Assembly (NCBI GenBank): GCA_913031405.1 | Contig: CAJWCX010000101.1 | Coordinates: forward strand, 1-5,552 | Direction: 5' to 3' | Origin: an uncultured Flavobacteriales bacterium | GTDB taxonomy: Bacteria; Bacteroidota; Bacteroidia; Flavobacteriales_D; Crocinitomicaceae | Length of the DNA: 5,552 nucleotides | Shown: positions 1-5,061 of the stretch, piece after piece | How the letters are laid out: each line of letters begins with the position of its first letter | Position numbering within the stretch: position 1 is the first letter of the stretch | Translations under genes and position numbers: made by a program | Notes under the pieces: generated by a model | The model's input: only the letters and a program-made list of their open reading frames with translations | Database searches by the model: none | What the model was told of the DNA's origin: nothing

Positions 1-112
1 AGATTACGATTATTTGTATCAAACAGGTGTTTTTGGAATCTACGGGCCTGGTACAAAAATATCCATATCGGCTCAAGAAATTTTAAATCTATTGATAAAA
101 AGTCACAAATAA
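1..112 (+). CDS. scpA: Methylmalonyl-CoA mutase large subunit, C-terminal end (partial)
   Basis: This is the 3' end of a gene that begins left of the window. The frame starting at base 2 gives 36 residues and a TAA at 110-112. The peptide contains DYDYLYQTGVFGIYGPGTKI followed by an amphipathic helix (SAQEILNLL). This matches the last strand and helix of the cobalamin-binding domain that closes the large subunit of methylmalonyl-CoA mutase, where the family shows a D-Y/F-x-x-L...GV..I(F/Y)GPGT pattern. The enzyme interconverts succinyl-CoA and methylmalonyl-CoA in the cytoplasm, using adenosylcobalamin. The histidine that binds cobalt and the TIM-barrel domain lie outside the window, so completeness cannot be judged. 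A related B12-binding mutase (isobutyryl-CoA or ethylmalonyl-CoA type) remains possible. The next gene begins 50 bases downstream, and no terminator hairpin is seen between them. Confidence 0.82.
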   Translation, partial: DYDYLYQTGVFGIYGPGTKISISAQEILNLLIKSHK

Positions 113-117
113 ACTTG

Positions 118-125
118 TAATTTCG
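118..125 (+). promoter_or_regulatory. Possible Bacteroidota -7 element upstream of the exported-protein gene
   Basis: TAATTTCG at this position matches seven of eight bases of the TAnnTTTG -7 element known in Bacteroidota. A weak -33 partner, ATTG, lies at 91-94 with a 23-base spacer. It would leave a leader of about 30 bases before the ATG at 163, and an A-rich stretch (151-162) lies just upstream of that ATG, as is common in the phylum. A second near-match, TATATTTC at 143-150, lies too close to the ATG to give a normal leader. In DNA this AT-rich, such matches occur by chance, so this is a suggestion only. Confidence 0.25.
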
Positions 126-162
126 GCACAATAATTGACCACTATATTTCAAAATTTTAAAA

Positions 163-1320
163 ATGAAAATCTTATCTTCAACTCTCACTCTTATTTTTCA
201 AGTCCTATTTATCAGCGTCCTACCGGCGCAAAAACCTAATCCAAGCTTGTCCTTCACCCAATCCGAAAAATTAATTTTCTTGGACAATGAAAATGGAAAA
301 AAAAACAGCATTTCTTTTAAGTCAATCTTTAAACCAGACGGTTGTAAAAACACGTCAACATTATGGGAATTTTCAGGTATTAACGGAAAAGATTGGAAGG
401 TCATTGGTGGAAGCTTGGAAAGCGATGAAGTAGAACTAGAGTTCAAAAAGGTAGGGGTTTATTCCTTTACATTAACGGCCATTTATACCTACAGTTTAGA
501 ACAAAAGAGCGGTGAAGAAGAAGAGGAGGAGGAGGAAGAAATAGGTATTGAAGCTGAGAGTGTTATTACTGTTACCAAGAATCTTGACGAACTTACTCAA
601 CTTCATGCCGATAGTAATTATCTAAAACTCGTTAAGAAAGCATCAACTTATTTGGTTAAACCTGAATTCCTTGAAGATCCAACACCAAACATATTTTTAG
701 CAAAAGGTTATTATGGGATATATAAAAAAGAGCTTGAGGACCCTATTGTTGACGACCCGCTAAGTGCAACGCTTGATTGCATTTCTGCTGCTATGGAGCT
801 GGATTTTAATGGCGTTTACGATGTAAGTATTCATCGGATTTGGCTCAATCACTTCCAAAAAGAATGGTTAGAAACAGAGATTTTAGGCAACCTTGACGAA
901 GAGGAAGGGTACTATATCCCCTACTCTGGAAATGACAAAGAAATAAAAATGGAGAGAAGCGAATTGTCTCTTGAAGGGTGTGAGATATATGCGAGTATTA
1001 GTAAAAACCCAATTGCTGTCAAGTTATTAGAAGCCGCTTTACGCTACAATGCGAAAGATACGAAAACAGCCAATCAAATATGGAAAACTGAAATACCGAA
1101 TATAAACAAATTAAAAGATGAAGATTTCGAGAACATGACTGAAACTGATTTAACCGTCCTCAAATACGGTGCTATGTTGAGTTCAGTTAAGCTTACTGAA
1201 ATATCCTCGACAAATACACAAGCTTGTCAAATATTAAATGGTTTAAAAAAGGCATTCGAATACGATCGAGGGTTCAATGCTTTTTTAAAGTCGAGATACA
1301 ACAACTGTGTAGAAGAATAA
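163..1320 (+). CDS. Exported protein of unknown function: PKD-like domain, polyglutamate run, helical TPR-like region
   Basis: I do not recognise this 385-residue protein. Residues 1-22 look like a Sec signal peptide: a lysine, a long hydrophobic core, then LPAQ with probable cleavage after the alanine. No lipobox cysteine is present. Residues about 45-138 look like a PKD/Ig-type beta domain, with LWEFSG near 67-72 and VGVYSFTLTA at 97-106, the typical closing strands. Residues 118-126 are nine glutamates in the middle of this domain, probably in a loop between strands, because VITVT (134-138) reads as a final strand. From about 140 onward the protein is helical. Segments such as YLKLVKKASTYLV and NIFLAKGYYGIYKKE resemble tetratricopeptide-like helix pairs. 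Cysteines are at 61, 206, 273, 355 and 382. The ATG at 163 is chosen because it directly precedes the signal peptide. A periplasmic or surface scaffold or binding role is a guess. No catalytic motif is visible. Confidence 0.85.
   Translation: MKILSSTLTLIFQVLFISVLPAQKPNPSLSFTQSEKLIFLDNENGKKNSISFKSIFKPDGCKNTSTLWEFSGINGKDWKVIGGSLESDEVELEFKKVGVYSFTLTAIYTYSLEQKSGEEEEEEEEEIGIEAESVITVTKNLDELTQLHADSNYLKLVKKASTYLVKPEFLEDPTPNIFLAKGYYGIYKKELEDPIVDDPLSATLDCISAAMELDFNGVYDVSIHRIWLNHFQKEWLETEILGNLDEEEGYYIPYSGNDKEIKMERSELSLEGCEIYASISKNPIAVKLLEAALRYNAKDTKTANQIWKTEIPNINKLKDEDFENMTETDLTVLKYGAMLSSVKLTEISSTNTQACQILNGLKKAFEYDRGFNAFLKSRYNNCVEE
514..540 (+). repeat. GAA/GAG trinucleotide run coding for nine glutamates
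   Basis: Nine consecutive Glu codons occur in the order three GAA, four GAG, two GAA, forming a purine-only tract inside the exported-protein gene. Gain or loss of whole units would keep the frame and only change the length of an acidic loop. The mix of GAA and GAG makes it an imperfect microsatellite. Confidence 0.9.
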
Positions 1321-1329
1321 TGAACAATG

Positions 1330-1353
1330 TTTGTTTAATAATAATTTTGTTTA
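1330..1353 (+). repeat. Short direct repeat TTTGTTTA in the gap before the divIC-like gene
   Basis: TTTGTTTA occurs at 1330-1337 and again at 1346-1353, a 16-base period. The region between is only A and T. The second copy overlaps the candidate -7 element at 1342-1349. At this length and base composition chance is a fair explanation. Confidence 0.5.
1342..1349 (+). promoter_or_regulatory. Candidate -7 element for the divIC-like gene
   Basis: TAATTTTG is a full match to the Bacteroidota -7 consensus TAnnTTTG. It lies 36 bases before the TTG start at 1386, which would give a leader of about 30 bases. No good TTTG -33 partner is found at the usual distance upstream, where the DNA is the end of the preceding gene. 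A second full match, TATATTTG at 1381-1388, overlaps the start codon itself. Either one, or neither, may be used, and the gene could also be read from upstream. Confidence 0.3.
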
Positions 1354-1385
1354 GGCTATTAGGGGGCTCGAATCTATAATTATAT

Positions 1386-1676
1386 TTGAACGTGGAGCAC
1401 ATCATACCCTTCGTTAAAAATAAATTTATTATCACTTCATTAGTCTTTCTGACCTATATCATATTTATTGATGATAACGATATTTTCTTTATATCAAACC
1501 AAAAAAGGAAACTATCAGAATTAGAAATAAGAAATGAAAAAATGAAAAAGAAACTAGATGAAACCAAGTCCATTTTAAACAAGATCAAGGACATCGATTT
1601 TCTTGAAGCCTATGCGAGAGAGACTAAGTTCTTCAAGAGAGATGATGAAGAAATATTTGTCATTACTTATAAATGA
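1386..1676 (+). CDS. Septum formation initiator family protein (FtsB/DivIC-like)
   Basis: This 96-residue protein has the classic small-divisome layout. It has a short cytoplasmic N-terminus, one membrane helix (about 13-29), the acidic DDND turn (29-32), a charged periplasmic coiled coil (about 38-70), and a C-terminal segment LEAYARET...EEIFVI (73-93). That segment is the hallmark of Bacteroidota FtsB/DivIC proteins. Such proteins join FtsL and FtsQ/DivIB in the complex that activates septal wall synthesis. The start is uncertain. An in-frame TAA at 1377-1379 closes the frame upstream, no ATG occurs before residue 53, and only TTG at 1386 and GTG at 1392 would keep the membrane helix. No Shine-Dalgarno site lies at a useful distance. 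The last 14 bases overlap the 3' end of the oppositely directed SpoIID-like gene. Confidence 0.88.
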   Translation: MNVEHIIPFVKNKFIITSLVFLTYIIFIDDNDIFFISNQKRKLSELEIRNEKMKKKLDETKSILNKIKDIDFLEAYARETKFFKRDDEEIFVITYK

Positions 1677-2820
1677 TATTTTCTCGAAAATCATAAGTTT
1701 TTGCACCGCTAAAGTAATACTTCAATACCTCCTCATTGGAAAATCCTTTTCGAATCATCTCCATTGCTCCTTCCTGACATAAACCGATTCCATGACCGAA
1801 ACCCTTGCCTTTAAACAAAATCTTGTCACCGACTTGCTCAGTATTGAAATAAGTCGATTTTAATCTGTATTCTCTTCTTATATCCCTCAGTGGAATACCA
1901 AAGGAGGGATCGATAAAAAAGGTTTTTCGTTTTTGCTGTTTAAAATTAATAATGCGTTCATAAATACTAGGATTAGAAATATCCAAAAAATATTTATTTT
2001 TTAAAAAGCTTAAAAAATCCTGTTTACTAATGTAACTCTCCCATTGAGCCTGACGTGTATGAATACAAAACGTATCTGGCCTTGATGTATAGGCAGGAAT
2101 AGATGTATTCCAAATCTGATCGGTTTCTGCAGACTGACCACCACAATTTGCTGAGAAAAAAACAGGAAACCGATTATGACTGCTATCAAGAAGCACTTTA
2201 CCCTTTGTATCACGAACTCCATCTATAATTGCCTTAGACTCCCCGCTATATCGACCAAAATAAGCTTGACAATGGACATCGTCACACAAGTTGAACCCTT
2301 CATGTTCATGTTTATTCCAATTGTTCAAGGCATAGGTTCGACTAATAATAGCTTGAACCTTATAATACTCTGTTTCACGATTCACCCCGGCTTCAGATGC
2401 TAAAACACCTTCGAGATAATCGTCTATTAAAATCTTATTCGTAATCTGAAGAAAACCATCACGAACAAAACACTGAAAATCACCCTGATATTTTCTCGAT
2501 TTATATTTTGTTGCTTGCGAAAAAAAACTCAAATAATCCTCTTTTTCGGATTGGTATATAAACAATGAATCAGCCATACATATAAAATTACCGTCCTGAG
2601 TCAAATGTATATCGCCACTGCTGTTTAAGCTTAATGAAATCTTACTACCCTCATTCAACTCGGTGACAAAAGCATCGGAAGAATGAACCAGACAGTTTCC
2701 GTTTATTGACTCAATAGAAATGGTCTGGAGATTAACGGTACTGAAAAGCCGTACATTGATAATTTGTGAGTTACTATGACTTGTTGAAATCAAAAAAAGA
2801 AAGATTAGATATCTGAACAT
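1663..2820 (-). CDS. SpoIID/LytB-domain protein, probable murein glycan-cleaving enzyme
   Basis: This 385-residue protein has a hydrophobic N-terminal export signal (residues 1-17) with no lipobox. The SpoIID domain covers about 115-375. YLEGVLASEAG (135-145) carries the likely catalytic Glu143, and QAIISRTYAL (156-164) follows. H171/H173, C179, H183 and C184 resemble the His/Cys zinc cluster reported in clostridial SpoIID. ANCGGQSAETDQIW (224-237) corresponds to the usual SGG motif with Cys226 in place of the common Ser. GKGFGHGIGLCQEGAMEMIRK (338-358, written GKGFGHGIG...CQEGA) is the closing GHGxG signature. Family members are lytic transglycosylases that cut glycan strands stripped of stem peptides. 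In spore formers this drives engulfment, but here the lineage does not sporulate, so a role in division or wall turnover is inferred. The first 110 residues are beta-rich and unassigned. It starts 3 bases after the lpxB stop and is the last gene of the operon. Confidence 0.9.
   Translation of the reverse strand: MFRYLIFLFLISTSHSNSQIINVRLFSTVNLQTISIESINGNCLVHSSDAFVTELNEGSKISLSLNSSGDIHLTQDGNFICMADSLFIYQSEKEDYLSFFSQATKYKSRKYQGDFQCFVRDGFLQITNKILIDDYLEGVLASEAGVNRETEYYKVQAIISRTYALNNWNKHEHEGFNLCDDVHCQAYFGRYSGESKAIIDGVRDTKGKVLLDSSHNRFPVFFSANCGGQSAETDQIWNTSIPAYTSRPDTFCIHTRQAQWESYISKQDFLSFLKNKYFLDISNPSIYERIINFKQQKRKTFFIDPSFGIPLRDIRREYRLKSTYFNTEQVGDKILFKGKGFGHGIGLCQEGAMEMIRKGFSNEEVLKYYFSGAKTYDFRENIIYK
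1665..1702 (+). terminator. Imperfect hairpin followed by T5 across the convergent gene ends
   Basis: ATGA, a TA bulge and TTTT (1673-1682) can pair with AAAA-TCAT (1687-1694) around a CTCG loop. The outer arms ACTTAT (1665-1670) and ATAAGT (1693-1698) give an alternative, longer pairing. Five Ts follow at 1698-1702, so the arrangement looks like an intrinsic terminator for the plus-strand divIC-like transcript. It includes the stop codons of both convergent genes at the left arm and lies mostly inside the SpoIID-like coding sequence. The stem is AT-rich and bulged, so its strength is doubtful. No T-run suits the minus strand. Confidence 0.4.
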
Positions 2821-2823
2821 AAA

Positions 2824-3930
2824 TTACATATACTGCTTTATCAAATCCTGTGCAATTTTTTCACTACAGCCTTGCTCCCCTATTTTAGCAATCAACTCGT
2901 CGTATTCGGAAATCATTTTTTCTCGGTAATCTCTCTGTTGAAGAATCAAATCAATTTCTCCTTGAATATTCTCCACGCTACAATTATTTTGAATAAGCTC
3001 TTTTACGATTTCCCTATTCATAATTAAATTGACTAGGGAGATAAACTTTATATCCACAAGTAACCTAGCGATTGAATAAGAGATAAAAGAACTCCTGTAA
3101 CAAACCACCTGAGGCACACGAAATAATGCAGTTTCAAGAGTGGCTGTACCTGATGTTACAATTGCAAGGTCGGACTCTTGAAGAAGCTCATATGTTTGAC
3201 CAAAAGCAAATTTAACCTGAGGAAAATGTTCTTGATAAGGTTTAAAAAAGTGGACATCCAAATTGGGTGCTGCAGCAACATAAATGTCCATTTCATTGTA
3301 CTTTACAGCTGCTTTTAACATGATGTCGAGTTTTCTTTTGATTTCCTGACCACGACTACCGGGTAAAATCGCAAGAATGGATTTTTCTTTTTTAAATTTC
3401 AATGCCCTAGGTTTATTCCTAAATGATGTGATTTGATCCATTAAAGGATGTCCCATATAATGAACATCAAACCCGTGTTTCGAATAGAAATCTTTCTCAA
3501 AAGGGAGAATACAATACATCCTGTCAATATTGGCTTTTATTGTTTTAATTCTAGAAGCCTTCCATGCCCATATTTGAGGCGAAATATAATATACAACCCG
3601 AAACCCATTATTTTTTGCCCATTTCGACATCCTTAAATTAAAACCAGGATAGTCAACCATTATAATTAAATCCGGCTGATAGGCTAACAATTGTTTTTTG
3701 CAAATACGAAAATTCAGAGTGATCTGCCTCAAATTTAGAAGCACCTCTAAAAAACCCATAAATGATAAATTCTTTAAATGGTTTTTAATTTTCACTCCCT
3801 CAAGCTCCATAAAATCACCTCCCCAACCTCGAAAATCAACGGAAGAATTTTCCTTTTTAATACACTTTACCAAATTGGAGGCGTGTAAGTCACCTGAAGG
3901 CTCTCCTGCTATAATAAAAATCCTCTTCAT
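2824..3930 (-). CDS. lpxB: Lipid-A-disaccharide synthase
   Basis: LpxB (GT19) joins UDP-2,3-diacylglucosamine to lipid X at the inner membrane to give the disaccharide of lipid A. The 368-residue reading is of normal length. Motifs in order: IIAGEPSGDLHASNLV (6-21), FRGWGGDFME (33-42), LIIMVDYPGFNLR (88-100) with Asp93 in the place of the catalytic Asp of E. coli LpxB, YYISPQIWAWK (114-124), YMGHPLMD (158-165), LPGSRGQEI (189-197) and SGTATLETAL (260-269). The C-terminal LVNLIMNREIVKELIQ (299-314) corresponds to the family's PNLL..RELVPEL motif. I choose the ATG at 3930, not the in-frame ATG at 3972: the family begins directly with the Rossmann strand, and this ATG shares a base with the upstream stop (TAATG), which suggests coupled translation. 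The extra 14 residues from 3972 have no counterpart in the family. Confidence 0.97.
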   Translation of the reverse strand: MKRIFIIAGEPSGDLHASNLVKCIKKENSSVDFRGWGGDFMELEGVKIKNHLKNLSFMGFLEVLLNLRQITLNFRICKKQLLAYQPDLIIMVDYPGFNLRMSKWAKNNGFRVVYYISPQIWAWKASRIKTIKANIDRMYCILPFEKDFYSKHGFDVHYMGHPLMDQITSFRNKPRALKFKKEKSILAILPGSRGQEIKRKLDIMLKAAVKYNEMDIYVAAAPNLDVHFFKPYQEHFPQVKFAFGQTYELLQESDLAIVTSGTATLETALFRVPQVVCYRSSFISYSIARLLVDIKFISLVNLIMNREIVKELIQNNCSVENIQGEIDLILQQRDYREKMISEYDELIAKIGEQGCSEKIAQDLIKQYM

Positions 3931-4235
3931 TACTGAAAATAATAGATATAAATCATATACGGAGCGTAACAAATCATACCCAAAATAATACCTCTTGTGT
4001 GGTAATATTTCTCTCGATTAAGAAAAAAATAGAACCATAATAAATTACTAATTAATGCCAGAGAAATATACTTACTGGAATCCATCGAATTGGAAAGCAA
4101 CTTGTCCCACAATATAGAAAAATCATATCCATCACTAATGCTCATAATATAAATCAATAAGGGTAAAAAAAGTAAAGGACTAGTAACCCCTATAATTACA
4201 CCAATTAACAGTTCCTTATTTAAACTTTCTTTCAT
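3930..4235 (-). CDS. Small three-helix membrane protein between surE and lpxB
   Basis: I do not recognise this 101-residue protein by family. It has three hydrophobic segments, at about 9-31, 55-72 and 81-99, with a short polar stretch (32-54) between the first two and a basic NREKYYHTR turn (73-81) between the last two. There is no signal-peptide cleavage site, so it should stay in the inner membrane. The ATG at 4235 lies 20 bases inside the end of surE, and its stop overlaps the lpxB start by one base. It is therefore certain to be read with both. Aromatic residues are dense in the last helix (YAPYMIYIYYF), as at a membrane interface. Position next to lpxB makes a link with lipid A or envelope work possible, but nothing in the sequence shows a function. 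Confidence 0.85.
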   Translation of the reverse strand: MKESLNKELLIGVIIGVTSPLLFLPLLIYIMSISDGYDFSILWDKLLSNSMDSSKYISLALISNLLWFYFFLNREKYYHTRGIILGMICYAPYMIYIYYFQ

Positions 4236-4992
4236 CTTCTAAGAATTTTATGGTTTCAATGGCAGTATAATTTGTCAAATCGAAATGTGTAGGCACTACA
4301 CTAACATAACCATTTTTCAATGCATAAAGATCCGTATTATTTCTCTGGTCAACATCCGAAAAATCGCCAGTTAGCCAATAATAAGGCCTTCCGAATTGAT
4401 CCTCTCGAGCTTCAAAATAATCTGACCAATAATTATGTGCTTGAGAGCAGACCTTAATCCCCTTGATTTTATTCATGGGCAGTTTAGGCACGTTTACATT
4501 CAAACATGTATTGGAAGGTAATCCCAACTTTAGAATCTGAGGAATAATCTTTTTCGCGATCTTCTTAACCGCGTCAAAGTCTGCATCAGGACGAAAATCA
4601 GACAATGAAAATCCTATAGAATCAATCCCCTCCATTGCCCCCTCGATAGCAGCAGACATTGTTCCAGAGTATAGAACATTAGTAGATGAATTTTCTCCAT
4701 GGTTAATGCCGGACAATAACAAATCAGGTTTTCTTTTCAAAATTTCGAAAATAGCGAGTTTGACACAATCAACAGGGGTACCAGAGCATTCATAAGCATC
4801 TACTCCATTAAAGCCAGAGAATTTATGAATCCGCAACGGATTGCTTATCGTAATCGCATGTCCCATTGCCGATTGCGGTTTATCTGGAGCAACCACAACC
4901 ACTGTGCCGAATAGGCGCGCAACAGAAACGAGTTCACCAATACCCTTCGAATGGATACTATCATCATTTGTTACTAATATCAACTTGTTCAT
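4216..4992 (-). CDS. surE: 5'/3'-nucleotidase SurE
   Basis: SurE is a cytoplasmic, metal-dependent phosphatase that removes phosphate from nucleoside monophosphates and sometimes from short polyphosphate. It is linked to stationary-phase survival. The 258-residue length is normal. LILVTNDDSIHSKGI (4-18) carries Asp10 and Asp11. APDKPQSAMGHAIT (35-48) carries Ser41. LLLSGINHGENSSTNVLYSGT (91-111; key SGIN.G.N then YSGT) carries Asn97. These are the four metal ligands of the family, all kept. YECSGTPVDCV (67-77) and the late GRPYYWLTGD segment (about residues 201-210) are also typical. The ATG at 4992 begins MNKLILVTNDD, the usual SurE start, so no alternative is needed. It is the first gene of the minus-strand cluster, and its end overlaps the small membrane-protein gene by 20 bases. 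Confidence 0.97.
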   Translation of the reverse strand: MNKLILVTNDDSIHSKGIGELVSVARLFGTVVVVAPDKPQSAMGHAITISNPLRIHKFSGFNGVDAYECSGTPVDCVKLAIFEILKRKPDLLLSGINHGENSSTNVLYSGTMSAAIEGAMEGIDSIGFSLSDFRPDADFDAVKKIAKKIIPQILKLGLPSNTCLNVNVPKLPMNKIKGIKVCSQAHNYWSDYFEAREDQFGRPYYWLTGDFSDVDQRNNTDLYALKNGYVSVVPTHFDLTNYTAIETIKFLEDERKFK

Positions 4993-5061
4993 ATCTCAAC
5001 ACGAAATTAATCAATATTCGCGATTCCTTTTTTACATTTGATCACATAAAGCCTATTTAAT
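4993..5061. promoter_or_regulatory. Divergent control region between surE and the NlpC/P60 gene
   Basis: Both transcripts should start in these roughly 70 bases. On the plus strand TTTG at 5037-5040 and TTAATTTG at 5057-5064 (seven of eight to TAnnTTTG) are 16 bases apart, close to the -33/-7 spacing of Bacteroidota, but the second element runs into the TTG start. On the minus strand TAATTTCG (5009-5002) is a seven-of-eight match, placed only 9 bases before the surE ATG and lacking a TTTG partner. Small palindromes TGATCA (5039-5044) and TCGCGA (5018-5023) are present, but no operator can be named. Confidence 0.35.

Noticed and set aside
198..446. Open frame of 82 codons on the minus strand
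   Set aside because: It lies inside the exported-protein gene, shows no domain-like pattern and is best explained as a shadow of the plus-strand coding sequence.
1375..1384. Perfect 10-base palindrome TATAATTATA before the divIC-like gene
   Set aside because: All A and T, short, and expected by chance in such AT-rich DNA. No evidence that it is an operator.
1321..1385. Search for an intrinsic terminator after the exported-protein gene
   Set aside because: The G-rich stretch at 1361-1369 has no complementary C-run nearby, so no stable hairpin forms.
2010..2403. Open frames on both strands inside the SpoIID-like gene (2010-2222 minus, 2176-2403 plus)
   Set aside because: The SpoIID motifs run through this region in another frame, so these are shadows.
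3931..3972. Upstream ATG that would extend LpxB by 14 residues
   Set aside because: The extension lies wholly inside the membrane-protein gene, has no family counterpart, and the ATG at 3930 directly precedes the conserved first strand and forms TAATG with the upstream stop.
3448..3988. Two plus-strand open frames opposite lpxB (3448-3636 and 3698-3988)
   Set aside because: LpxB motifs cover the same bases on the minus strand. The translated plus-strand peptides are rich in Pro, Lys and Ile without any recognisable structure.
4841..5060. Two plus-strand open frames opposite the start of surE
   Set aside because: They overlap the metal-binding N-terminus of SurE and the divergent control region, and neither resembles a protein.
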